A DNA stretch of 64,000 nt from Corydoras sp. C115 (GCA_019802505.1 JAFMOC010000374.1:393501-457500); one strand, 5' to 3'. Shown: positions 41,786 through 52,329, numbered from the stretch's first letter. Numbers and translations are program-made. Notes: a model not told the origin generated them from the letters alone.

Positions 41786-41888
41786 ACGATTGGTACTGGG
41801 ATAGTGCCATCTGCTGGCTCACTCTATGTTCTGCAGTTATTAAACTTACAGTATGTTACTAAAACATAAAAATATTAACAAAACTTTT

Positions 41889-42076
41889 TCCTCCCACAGT
41901 CCAAAAAGCATGGATCAAGGTCAATTGAATTCTCCAAATTGCCCCATATAGAGTGTGTCTGTGTGAGTGAGTGTGTGCCCAGTGATGGATTGGCGTTCTG
42001 TCCTGGGTGTGTCTACCCAGCGCCTGACACGTTCTCCCCTGGATGGACATGGGGAACCCCCCCCCCCCACCCCTGT
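41889..42076 (+). mobile_element. SINE-A, 5' truncated, C-run
   Basis: Starts at TTCCTCCCACAGTCC; ends in CCCCCCCCCCACCCCTG without a tail. Confidence 0.88.
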
Positions 42077-42112
42077 ATACATATATTTATTTTATTTATT
42101 TATATAAATAAA

Positions 42113-42478
42113 TGGCGGCACGGTGGCTTAGTGGTTAGCACGTTCGCCTCTCAGCGCTAGGGATTCCTATGTGGTTCGAATCCCCATCTGGGTGGAGTTT
42201 CCATGTTCTCCCCGTGTCTGCGTGGGTTTCCTCCGGGTCTCCGGTTTCCTCCCACAGTCGTAAAAAAAACATGGATCAAGTCAATTGAATTCTCAAAATT
42301 GCCCCATATAGAGGTGTTTGAGTGTGAGTGTGTGAGTGTGTGCCCAGCGATGGATTGGCGCCCTGTCCTGGGTCTATCTGCCCAGCGCCCGAAACGTTCT
42401 CCCCTGGATGGGCATGGGGGAACCCCACCGCGACCCTAATAGAGGATAAAAGCGGGAGATAATGAATGAATAATGAAT
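42113..42478 (+). mobile_element. SINE-A, full length
   Basis: Flanked by TATATAAATAAAT on both sides; box B interrupted by ATGTGGTTCG. Confidence 0.92.
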
Positions 42479-42518
42479 GAATATAAATAAATATATTTAT
42501 ATGGGGACCCCCATTATA

Positions 42519-42526
<8 letters not shown>

Positions 42527-42609
<83 letters not shown>
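42527..42609. repeat. (TA)n followed by T31
   Basis: About 25 TA units, then an uninterrupted T run; extreme AT tract upstream of fam110c. Confidence 0.95.
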
Positions 42610-42616
<7 letters not shown>

Positions 42617-42746
42617 TGAAATTTATTTATACAATAAATTAATGACTTGGTTTAAAGGGTTATGATGGAACAGTCATGATTTTAGGAGGGGTTCGTAAAA
42701 CTAACAGGAACTGGACGGAGTGTAATCTGACACACAGTGTAAAAGA

Positions 42747-42822
42747 TAAAGGTGTGTGTGAGTGTGTGTGTGTGTGTGTGAGTGTGTGTAAGGTTGGAAG
42801 GAGTGTACAGTAGCTCAGGTAA

Positions 42823-42862
<40 letters not shown>

Positions 42863-42867
42863 GGTAA

Positions 42868-42921
<54 letters not shown>

Positions 42922-42926
42922 GGTAA

Positions 42927-42960
<34 letters not shown>

Positions 42961-42965
42961 GGTAA

Positions 42966-43005
<40 letters not shown>

Positions 43006-43012
43006 GGTAAAG

Positions 43013-43052
<40 letters not shown>

Positions 43053-43059
43053 GGTAAGG

Positions 43060-43101
<42 letters not shown>

Positions 43102-43108
43102 GGTAAAG

Positions 43109-43150
<42 letters not shown>

Positions 43151-43157
43151 GGTAAAG

Positions 43158-43201
<44 letters not shown>

Positions 43202-43211
43202 GGTAAAGGTG
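42747..43211. repeat. (TG)n blocks punctuated by TAAGGTAAAGG
   Basis: About eight blocks of (TG)9-20, each ending TAAGGTAAAGG, with a period near 46-50 bases. It ends about 110 bases before the fam110c ATG. On the other strand it gives false Thr-His frames. Confidence 0.93.
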
Positions 43212-43323
43212 TGTCAGCGCGTTCAGTGCCTTCACTTGAGCGGCGTGTTTGGACAGGACTGACTCTCCCTCTCTGCGAATTCCATCTCTTCTGCTTCTGC
43301 TTCCCGCGATGCTCTAGAGCACC

Positions 43324-43999
43324 ATGCTGGGACCCTCGCGGATTCTGGAGAAGGGCCCCGAGTACCTGAGGAGACACATCGAGCGCGAGCGCGAGGCCAA
43401 GGGGCGCGTGAGCGCGGCGGAGAGGCTCGCGGCCACCAAGCCCAACTACGTCAGGAGTCCGCAGGTGAGCTCGCCTTCATCCGGGGACCCGCTCACCTGT
43501 CCGGGCGCCGGGCGCGACGCGCGGGCCAGTTCCCCGTCCTCCGGAGAGCCCCTCGTGGAGAGCCCGGTGGTGCCCTCGCCTTCCTCCCACCCCGGTGCCG
43601 TCAGGGGGCTGCAGGTGAGCTCCCCCTCCGCCCAAAAGAAGTCCAGCCCGCAGGTGAGCTCATGTCTCCCCCCCGGCTCCGGGCTCAGAGCCCCGCAGGT
43701 GAGCTCACCTTCCCCCGGGGGTCGGCTCACCTGCCCGGGTTCCGTCAGCGCGCCACAGGTGGGCTCGGTTTGGGGCCGTGACCAGAACCGAGCCGAAGAC
43801 GTGACCGATGCCGGGAACGGGGGTGAAGAGGGGGCCGACGGGAACACGGTGAAGAGGAACAGTTCCAAAAGCAGGCCGGACTCCATCCTGCTGTACCGAC
43901 AAAAGTGTGAGCTGCAGAGAAGCTCGGGAACCGTGAGCAAACGCATGCTGCTGACGTCACTGAGGAAGAAGAACAGCACGGAGTCGGCTGCTTCATCAG
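43324..43999 (+). CDS. fam110c: fam110c coding exon 1
   Basis: 225 codons plus one base, ending TCATCAG/GTAAGA. Carries the N-terminal FAM110 block, five repeated CAGGTGAGC/CAGGTGGGC segments read as QVSS, and the YRQKCEL block. Very GC-rich compared with the flanks. Confidence 0.88.
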
Positions 44000-46900
44000 G
44001 TAAGACTCCAGAGTAATGCACCATGAAGTCAATAAAGCATCCATCCATCATGTTCCGCGGTGGGGTTCCCCATGCCCATCCAGGGGAGAACGTCTCGGGC
44101 GCTGGCGCAGATAGACCCAGGACAGGGCGCCAATCCATCGCTGGGCTCACACTCACTCACACAGACACACTCTATATGGGGCAATTTGGAGAACTCAATT
44201 GACCTTGATCCATGTTTTTGGACTGTGGGAGCAAACCGGAGGACCCGGAGGAGACCCACGCGGACACGGGGAGAACATGCAAACTCCACCCAGATGGGGA
44301 TTCGAACCTGAGAGGAGAACATAGCCACCGTGCCGCCCCATCCATCCATTTATCTTCCGCTTTATCCTCTATTAGGGTCACAGTGGGGAGGGGGGGGTGT
44401 TTTTTCCCATGCCCATCCAGGGGAGAACGTTTCGGGCGCTGGGCAGATAGACCCAGGACAGAGCGCCAATCTATCGCTGGGCACACACTCACTCACACAG
44501 ACACACTCTATATGGAGCAATTTGGAGAACTCAATTGATTTGATCCATGTTTTTGGACTGTGGGAGGAAACCGGAGAACCCGGAGGAAACCCACGCGGAC
44601 ACGGGGAGAACATGGAGACTCCACCCAGATGGGGATTCGATCCGGGAATCCCTAGCGCTGAGAGGAGAACATGCTGACCACCGTGCCGCCCCTGAAGCAT
44701 TTAAAAGTCGTTAAAGCTACTTTTATTCCGTTTTAAATTCATTTGTTCATTATCTTCCGCTTTATCCTCTATTAGGGTCGCGGGGGGGGGGGTTTCCCAT
44801 GCCCATGCCCATCCAGGGGAGAACGTTTCGGGCGCTGGGCAGATACACCCAGGACAGAGCGCCAATCCATCGCTGGGCACACACTCACTCACACACAGAC
44901 ACACTCTATATGGGGCAATTTGGAGAACTCAATTGACTTGATCCATGTTTTTGGACTGTGGGAGGAAACCGGAGAACCCGGAGGAAACCCACGCGGACAC
45001 GGGGAGAACATGGAAACATCACCCAGATGGGGATTCGAACCGGGAATCCCTAGCGCTGAGAGGAGAACATGCTAAACCACTAAGCCACCGTGCCACCCTA
45101 ATTTTTAAATTAACATTAAAAATTATTATCTGAATATTGAGGGTTATTTTGGACATGAAGGCATTTTGTTAGCTGTGCAGCACAAAACCCAGATGTTTGA
45201 ATAGCTGAATATATTAATGCCATATTTACAGTCAGCTGAGCTTTAAAGGATCCAGTGTGTCGTGTCTTTTCAGCTGTCCATTGTGGGGGGTTTGAATAGA
45301 ACAACGTGCTAAACCTGAAGTGCTGGATCGTGTGGGTCTTCCGAACCGGAAAACCGGAAAACCCAGAAGTGCTTTAATCATTAAGGTTTCAGTTCCACAT
45401 TTCCTGGAGTCTGTTTTGCAATCTCCAGCAAGTATCGTTTTTAAAGCCACCAAGGATCGAGCCCAGTGTGTGACACGGAGCTGGATCCAGATCGAAAAGT
45501 CAATTAAAATTAGATTTTAACAAATAATAATATTAATATTAAATAAAGGACTTCCTCCCACAGTCCAAAAACATGGATCAAGTCAATTGAGTTCTCCAAA
45601 TTGCCCCATATAGAGTGTGTTTGTGTGAGTGAGTGTGTGTCCAGCGATAGATTGGCGCCCTGTCCTGGGTCTATCTGACCAGCGCCCGAAACGTTCTCCT
45701 CTGGATGGGCATGGGGAACCCCCCCCCCCGCGACCCTAATAGAGGATAAAGCGGAAAGGCGGCACGGTGGTTTAGTGGTCAGCACGTTCGCCTCTCAGCA
45801 CTAGGGATTCCCGGTTCGAATCCCCATCTGGGTGATGTTTCCATGTTCTCCCCGTGTCCACGTGGGTTTCCTCCGGGTTCTCCGGTTTCCTCCCACAGTC
45901 CAAAAACATGGATTAAGTCAATTGAGTTCTGCAAATTGCCCCATATAGAGTGTGTCTGTGTCTGTGTGAGTGAGTGTGTGCCCAGCGATAGATTGGTGTC
46001 CTGTCCTGGGTCTATCTGACCAGCGCCCGAAACGTTCTCCCCTGGATGGGCATGGGGAACCCCACCGCGACCCTAATAGAGGATAAAGCGGAAAGGCGGC
46101 ACAGTGGATTAGTGGTTTAGCACGTTCTCCTCTCAGCGCTAGGGGTTCCCGGTTCGAATCCCCATCTGGGTGGAGTTTCCATGTTCTCCCCGTGGGTTTC
46201 CTCCTGGTTCTCCGGTTTCCTCCCACAGTCCAAAAACATGGATCAAGGTGAATTGAATTCTCCAAATTGCCCCATATAGAGTGTGTGTGTGTGTGTGTGT
46301 GTGTGAAAGTGTGTGTCCAGCGATAGATTGGCGCCCTGTCCTGGGTGTATCTACCCAGGGCATGTTCGAAATGTTCCGCTTTATCCTCTATTAGGGTCGC
46401 GGTGGGGTTCCCCATGCCCATCCAGGGGAGAACATCTCGGGCGCTGGGCAGATACACCCAGGACAGGGCGCCAATCTATCGCTGGACACACACTCACTCA
46501 CACAGACACACTCTATATGGGGCAATTTTGAGAATTCAATTGACTTAATCCATGTTTTTAAACTGTGGAAGGAAACCGGAGAACCCGGAGGAAACCCACG
46601 CGGACACGGGGAGAACACGGAAAGTCCACCCAGATTGGGATTCGAACCGGGAATCCCTAGACACTTATTAATAATTTAATAAATAAATTTATTAACAACA
46701 TAAGAGCACGGTGGCTTAGTGGTTTAGCACGTTCTCCTCTCAGCACTAGGGATTCCCGGTTCGAATCCCCATCTGGGTGGAGTTTCCATGTTCTCCCCGT
46801 GTCTGCGTGGGTTTCCTCCCACAGTCCAAAAGCATGGATCAAGTCAACTGAGTTCTCTAAATTGCCCCATATATAGTGTGTCTGTGTGAGTGAGTGTGTG

Positions 46901-49900
46901 CCCAGTGATAGGTTGGCGCCCTGTCCTGGGTCTATCTGCCCAGCGCCCGAGACGTTCTCCCCTGGATGGGCATGGGAACCCCACCACGACCCTAATAGAG
47001 GATAAAGCGGGAGATAATGAATGAATGAATGAATGAATGAACAACATAAGAGGAGTGTATTGACTGTGACGCTCTGTAGGTAAAAGCAGTGAAAGGACAA
47101 TGCAGCTGGTGCAGATCAATTTATTTGACGAGGACGGGACTCCGATCGAGGACGAGGACGAGGACGAGAAGCGCGTGGCGGCGATGAGACGAGGTCAGGA
47201 CGGCACGGAGGAAGGTTCGGAACCAGAACGTGCCAGGAAATCGGTGGGCCGCTCACATTCCGATATCAGCTCACGCTACTCTAAATGCATCGGCGACTTC
47301 GATCACTTCTTCACATTCTGCGGACTGGAGGACGACGTGATCCAGAACCTGGGCAGGGAGAACTTCTCCTCCCGTTCGGATGAGCACGATCGCTCCTACG
47401 GTAAGAATCTTTCATTCCATTTTAAAAAAACACTGGTTTATATCAGGGCGGCACGGTGGCTTAGTGGTTTAGCATGTTCTCCTCGCAGCGCTGGGGATCC
47501 CCGGTTCGAATCCCCATCTGGGTGGAGTTTCCATGTCCTCCGCGTGTCCGCGTGGGTTTCCTCCGGGTTCTCCGGTTTCCTCCCACAGTCCAAAAACATG
47601 GATCAAGTCAATTGAGTTCTCCAAATTGCCCCATGTAGAGTGTGTGTGTTTGAGAGTGAGTGTGCCCAGCGATGGATTGGCGCCCTGTCCTGGGTGTATC
47701 TGCCCAGCGCCCACCTGGATGGGCATGGATGGGGCCAAATGGAGGATAAAGCAGAAGATAATGGATGGATGGGTTTATATCATTATTTCACCTTAATTCT
47801 GCCCAAGAGCCACTGTTCAAGTTTTCTTACTCTTTTGAGCCAAATGCGTGTCACATGGTACAATCTGAGCCCAGGAGCCCCTCAGCAGCAGCATGTCCGA
47901 AACTGGGGCTCCTGACTGAGAGTCCAGGACACGGGGCCACAAACATCACTATCTGCATGGTCATTAAAATCTCATTACTGTATCTCACAAAACATCCATC
48001 CATCCGTTATCTTCCGCTTTATCCTCTATTAGGGTCGCAGGGGGGGGTTCCCCATGCCCATCCAGGGGAGAACGTTTCGGGCGCTGGACAGTGGGGCAAT
48101 CTATCGCTGGGCACACACTCACTCACACAGACACACTCTATATGGGGCAATTTGGAGAACTCAGTTGACTCGATCCATGTTTTTGGACTGTGGGAGGAAA
48201 CCGGAGAACCCGGAGGAAACCCACGCGGACACGGGGAGAACATGGAGACTCCACCCAGATGGGGATTCGAACCGGGAATCCCTAGAGCTGAGAGGAGAAC
48301 GTGCCAAACCACTAAGCCACCCCGTGCCGCCCCTCACAAAACATGTAGAATTCAAATATGACGTAGTTCCACTCTATATATACTGTATGGATGTATGGGG
48401 CGCGATAGCTCAGTGGTCAGGGCGTTGGGCTGTCAATCTGAAGGTTGGGGGTTCAAATCCCAGCTCCACTGAAGTCACCAGTGTGGGTCCTTGAGCAAGA
48501 CCCTTAACCCTCATTGGTCCAGGGATGTTGTGATGAACCCTGTGCTCACCTTGTAAGTCGCTTTGGATAAAAGCGTCCAATAAATGACCAAATGTAAATG
48601 TAATGGATGAGTACTTAAAAAACATCTGCACACATGTCAGTAGCATGTCACATGAAGTGTGATATTATCTGTAGGGGTGATGTACCACCATGCCATGCAA
48701 GTTACAAAATGGTTTTCAAATTTACCTTTAAGTTAAAAAATAAAAACTCTGCAGCCCGACTCGTGTTTAACCACCAAAAACTAAAACTAAACTAACAAAA
48801 ACTAAACTAACAAAAAAAAACCTAACTAAAACTAACAAAAAAAACTAAACTAACAAAAACTCGTGTTTAACCAGCCCAAGCGAACTCATGTCACTCCATT
48901 ACTCACTTCCCTCCATTGGCTCCCTGTAGCTGCTCGCATTCAGTACAAGTCACTGACTCTGGCCTTTAGAACCATTTCTGGATCTTCCCCCTCTTACCTT
49001 CACTCTATCTTTTCAAAACACACTCCGTCTCGTTCACTTCGCTCCGGTGATGATCGCCCCCTGGTGGTTCCACCTCACCGAGGAGCTGATTCTCACTCTG
49101 TGGCGTTCTCCACTGCAACATGGTGGAACGATCTTCCCAACTCTGTCCGTAAAGCAGAATCACTAAACAGTTTTAAGAAACTACTTAAGATGCATCTCTT
49201 TAACAAATACCTGTTGTAAAAAAATAATAAAAAAGGGGGGGGCGCAGCTTCGAATAACAATCAGGTTTGATGAACTTACAGTATAGTTGGTTTTCTCCAT
49301 GGCTTCTGACTTGTGGTGTTCTCATTTGTCGTCTGCTAAATGACTAAATGTGAATCATTCATTCATTCATTATCTCCCGCTTTATCCTCTATTAGGGTTG
49401 CGGTGGGGTTCCCCATGCCCATCCAGGGGAGAACATCTCGGGCGCTGGGCAGATAGACCCAGGACAGGGCGCCAATCCATCGCTGGGCACACACTCACTC
49501 AGACAGACACACTCTATATGGGGCAGTTTAGAGAACTCAATTGAACTTGATCCATGTTTTTGGACTGTGGGAGGAAAGCGGAGAACCCGGAGGAAACCCA
49601 CGCGCACACGGGGAGGACATGGAAACTCCACCCAGATGGGGATTCGAACCGGGAATCCCTAGCGCTGAGAAGCGAACGTGCCGACCACTAAGCCACCGTG
49701 CCGCCGACTAAATGTGAATGTAAATGTAAAATAAACATAGTGTGCGCTTCAGTGTAAATTCACCTTGAGGAACATAGATTTCCTCCCTCGGCACACTAAT
49801 TAGTGTAAACGTGTTAAAATAGAAGAAAAAAATGTACAATAACACTGACTGTCATGCTGAAATAACCGATGTTCATAATGAAATCCAGCCAAAATCCGGA

Positions 49901-50094
49901 GCGTGAGCGTGGCCACGTCGGACGGCGAGATCTCGCACACCAGCGGCGACGTCGACGGCCTTCAGGAGGAGGAGATGAGAGGGTCGCGAGAGCAGGGCTC
50001 ATCGGTGATCGAGCGCAACGCCCGGGTGATCAAATGGCTGTACAGCTGCAAGAATGCCAGCCAGTCGGGAAAGACCCTGAGAGACCTGGACTGA
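43324..50094 (+). CDS. fam110c: fam110c: FAM110-family protein, three coding exons
   Basis: FAM110 proteins localise to centrosomes and spindle poles (family knowledge). Exons 43324-43999, 47080-47400 and 49889-50094 join in phase 1/1 and give 400 residues. The N-terminal family motif is ILEKGPEYLRRHIERERE...SAAERLAATKPNYV; the mid motif is RPDSILLYRQKCELQR; the C-terminal motifs are SDISSRYSKCIGDFDHFFTF, LEDDVIQNLGREN, SVSVATSDGEI and VIERNARVIKWLYSCK. An acidic stretch (EDEDEDEK) follows INLFDEDGTPI. The mid part has five degenerate (P)QVSSPS repeats. The C assignment rests on its position beside acp1 and alkal2. Human FAM110 coding sequences are, to my knowledge, uninterrupted, so the two introns are unusual. 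A long (TG)n array lies about 110 bases before the ATG. Confidence 0.88.
44041..44337 (-). mobile_element. SINE-A, antisense, in fam110c intron 1
   Basis: Begins 41 bases after the exon 1 donor; tail partly lost (CATCATGTTCCGCGG), box B region deleted. Confidence 0.9.
44338..44692 (-). mobile_element. SINE-A, antisense, adjacent copy
   Basis: Joins the previous copy head to tail; GGGGAGGGGGGG and TTTTTT expansion near the tail. Confidence 0.92.
44736..45099 (-). mobile_element. SINE-A, antisense, full length
   Basis: GCCCATGCCCATGCCCATCC is a small tandem expansion. Confidence 0.93.
45550..45756 (+). mobile_element. SINE-A tandem unit 1, 5' truncated
   Basis: Ends GATAAAGCGGAA, joined to the next head. 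Confidence 0.92.
45757..46094 (+). mobile_element. SINE-A tandem unit 2
   Basis: Full body ending at the same GATAAAGCGGAA/AGGCGGCAC junction, without a GAAT tail. Confidence 0.92.
46095..46368 (+). mobile_element. SINE-A tandem unit 3, 3' truncated
   Basis: Ends near CTACCCAGGGCATG, then an antisense copy begins. Confidence 0.9.
46374..46660 (-). mobile_element. SINE-A, antisense, both ends cut
   Basis: Lies head-on against the previous sense copies, forming an inverted pair. Confidence 0.9.
46707..47039 (+). mobile_element. SINE-A, 13-bp TSD, next to fam110c exon 2
   Basis: AACAACATAAGAG flanks it (46694-46706, 47040-47052). The exon 2 acceptor is 40 bases downstream. Confidence 0.95.
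47080..47400 (+). CDS. fam110c: fam110c coding exon 2
   Basis: 321 bases after GCTCTGTAG. It reads GKSSERTMQLVQINLFDEDG and onward through the acidic run to DEHDRSY; donor TACG/GTAAGA. Phase 1 at both ends. A SINE-A copy ends 40 bases before the exon. Confidence 0.87.
47446..47771 (+). mobile_element. SINE-A, 11-bp TSD
   Basis: GGTTTATATCA at both ends, 45 bases after the fam110c exon 2 donor; short deletion in the tail half. Confidence 0.95.
47996..48332 (-). mobile_element. SINE-A, antisense, 12-bp TSD
   Basis: CTCACAAAACAT at both ends. Confidence 0.95.
48397..48605 (+). mobile_element. SINE-B, full length, sense
   Basis: Starts GGGGCGCGATAGCTCAGTGG; box B GGTTCAAATCC; ends AAATGTAAATGTAATGG. 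The tail from CTTGTAAGTCGCTTTGGATA is shared with the LINE family. Confidence 0.93.
48752..49345 (+). mobile_element. LINE 3' end with reverse-transcriptase ORF remnant
   Basis: Frame 48863-49219 ends the ORF: LHWLPVAARIQYKSLTLAFR, then TATWWNDLPNSVRKAESLNS and FKKLLKMHLFNKYLL stop. This is the typical C-terminal end of L2/CR1-like fish LINE polyproteins. The 3' UTR is interrupted at 49355 by a SINE-A and resumes at 49706. Only the last part of the element is present. Confidence 0.88.
49356..49705 (-). mobile_element. SINE-A inserted into LINE tail
   Basis: GACTAAATGTGAAT (49342-49355, 49706-49719) is the duplicated target and belongs to the LINE 3' end. Confidence 0.95.
49889..50094 (+). 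CDS. fam110c: fam110c coding exon 3 (last)
   Basis: After ATGAAATCCAG it encodes AKIRSVSVATSDGEISHTSG and ends KTLRDLD with TGA at 50092-50094. The ERNARVIKWLYSCK block is the conserved FAM110 C-terminus. Confidence 0.87.
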
Positions 50095-50455
50095 GAGCCG
50101 CTTCAGCCGCGATGCGCCAGATTTCAGACTCTTGAAGAAAGGTATAAAGTGGGCGGCGCAGGGTGAGGCGGGAGATGTGAACGTTCTGACTGAACGCAAC
50201 CTCACGTGACTCTGTATTATGACAGTACGTCATTCGTCATATGATTTTTAAATCATACAGTAATGAAACGCTATGCCATTAAGCTGTCTTTAAAATATAA
50301 ATTATTAAAACTGCAAACCTGCTAAAAAGAAAGAGATAAATGAAGCTGCAGGGAAATCTAAATGTGTCCTCGCACAACCGACTGACTGAAGGTCTCATCT
50401 GCTTTATATTATTTTTGCTAAACGCCGTACAATGTTTACTTTATGAATCAAAAAT

Positions 50456-50461
50456 AATAAA
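50456..50461 (+). terminator. fam110c: Candidate fam110c polyadenylation signal
   Basis: AATAAA about 360 bases after the stop codon, in AT-rich sequence just before a SINE-A copy. 50095-50455 would be the 3' UTR. Confidence 0.35.
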
Positions 50462-50508
50462 TCATTAGGACTCATTATGACATAATAATATTATTATTAT
50501 TTTGATAG

Positions 50509-50817
50509 AGGCGGCACGTTCTCCTCTCAGCTCTAGGGATTCCCGGTTCGAATCCCCATCTGGGTGGAGTTTCCATGTTCTCCCCGTGTCCCCGGTTTCC
50601 TCCCACAGTCCAAAAACATGGATCGAGTCAAGTGAAGTCTCCAAATTGCCCCATATAGAGTGTGTGTGTGTGTGTGAGTGTGTGCCCAGCGATAGATTGG
50701 CGCCCTGTCCTGGGTGTATCTGCCCAGCGCCCAAAACGTTCTCCCCTGGATGGGCATGGGGAACCCCTCATAACCCTAGTGGAGGATAAAGCAGAGGATA
50801 ACGAATGAATGAATGAA
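50509..50817 (+). mobile_element. SINE-A, head deleted
   Basis: GGCGGCACG joins directly to TTCTCCTCTC, removing box A. Confidence 0.91.
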
Positions 50818-50837
50818 TTATAATAGATCATTAGGAC

Positions 50838-51193
50838 GGGCGGCACGGCACGGTGGCTTAGTGGTTTAGCACGTTCTCCTCTCAGCACTTGGGATTCCCG
50901 GTTCGAATCCCCATCTGGGTGGAGTTTCCATGTTCTCCCCGTGTCCGCGTGGGTTTCCTCCGGGTTCTCAGGTTTCCTCCCACAGTCCAAAAACATGGAT
51001 CGAGTCAATTGAGTTCTCCAAATTGCCCCATATAGAGTGTGTCTTTGTGAATGAGTGTGTGCCCAGCAATAGGTTGGCGCCCTGTCCTGGGTGTATCTGC
51101 CCAGCGCCCGAGACGTTCTCTCCTGGATGGGCATGGGGAACCCACCCCCCCACGAATCTAATTTAGGATGAAGCGGAAGATAATGAATGAATG
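50838..51193 (+). mobile_element. SINE-A, 13-bp TSD
   Basis: AGATCATTAGGAC at both ends; the head has a duplicated GGCACGGCACGG. Confidence 0.95.
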
Positions 51194-51206
51194 AGATCAT
51201 TAGGAC

Positions 51207-52316
51207 TTTAGAAATGACATGACTGAATCTGTGGTTTGGTTAGTTTCCCTAACATGTGAACAAATGTATCAGGACACCTCTTAATTATTTAATTTTGTTG
51301 TTTTTTTTAATCATTAACGATGCCAAAGGTGTTTGAAATCGAGCACGCAGCCAGCTTAGACTCTGTGAAAACAGTTTGGGGAAGGCCCTTTTCTGTTCCC
51401 GTACAAAGAGCCTCAGTGTAACGACCTTGTGGATACTCTGAATACTACATACTCCAAAATCTCGAGTTCAGGTCGATTTATCCTATCCCAGCAATTACTG
51501 GAATGTTGACCTGAAATCAAATTGCCGGTTCATATTTATTAGACTTTTCACATCGTGTGCCGTTCAGACGAATCGAAAGTGTTGTGCGACCAAAGTGATC
51601 GTTCTAAAGTCTGAAGAACATACACGCCGTAGTGATACTGCGGCACCCCGTGATATAAAGACCCCTAAGACTGATGTATGGATGTATGCTTATGTTATTG
51701 TACAAAAGGGAAATTAAATGGAATAAATAAACGAGATTTCGGATTGCTCATTGAAATTAATTCTGTGCTAGTGTGTAAGAGTTTGGCATGTTCTCACTGC
51801 ATGCAATTCCCCCCTTTCCAAAAGGCATGCTTGCGGTTAACTGGGCTTCCGCTCAAAGGAAATGTTTTTTTCTGATGGGGCAAAGCTGCCTGGTTGTTGG
51901 TTCCACCGTTTTAGTCTTGATTTGTCACAAAAAGCATCTGTTGCGAATGTGGAATAGCAACACGTTCATAACATTAAGTTCTACTGAGAAGCAGATCTTA
52001 CTGTGGGGTGGGGGGTGAGGGGTGGGGGTGGGGGTGGGGGGGTGTGCTGCTGTTGTTCTGAGTTAGGTTAAATAACAGGCAGAGACCCAGCAGACGGCGG
52101 TGTTTGCGTGTTCTGCGCTGGATCACGTCGAAACCCCCCCGAGCTATGAAAACACTTGGCCTGAATGAAGAGCGCTGGCATCCCATTTCGACTGACACAG
52201 AGGAGTCCAGACAAGGACTCAAGATTTGGCCCGGATTGCTAACACGTACACATCTGCACATCGATGCTTAAAGGTTTAAGATGTTCTCCCAAACTGCAAA
52301 AACCCACAAGTTCAAG
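51207..52316. other. fam110c-fbxo25 gap, unique part
   Basis: No exon or known repeat recognised; G-rich GGGTGGGGGTGGGGG tract at 52005-52042. Confidence 0.5.
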
Positions 52317-52329
52317 TAATTTATTTATG

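Larger units (their letters stand above)
38846..41888. other. acp1-fam110c gap, part 2
   Basis: Unique AT-rich sequence broken by three SINE-A pieces. A 184-codon minus-strand frame (41552-40998) contains a Lys/Thr run from poly-T and no known domain. Confidence 0.5.

Noticed and set aside
42660..43377. Minus-strand Thr-His repeat frames of about 190 and 230 codons
   Set aside because: Translation of the (TG)n array; no biological protein signal.
43465..43999. First CAG/GTGAGC in fam110c as the true exon end
   Set aside because: It would leave phase 0, whereas the next supported exon needs phase 1, and it would remove the conserved YRQKCEL block that stays in frame downstream.
47100..47615. 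fam110c exon 2 as an independent gene starting at the ATG at 47100
   Set aside because: The sequence upstream has a good acceptor at 47079 and phase that matches exon 1; the conserved blocks of one FAM110 protein are spread over the three exons.
48863..49219. 118-codon frame as a host gene
   Set aside because: It matches the other LINE copies at 36172-36525 and 60305-60672, so it is the end of a LINE ORF.
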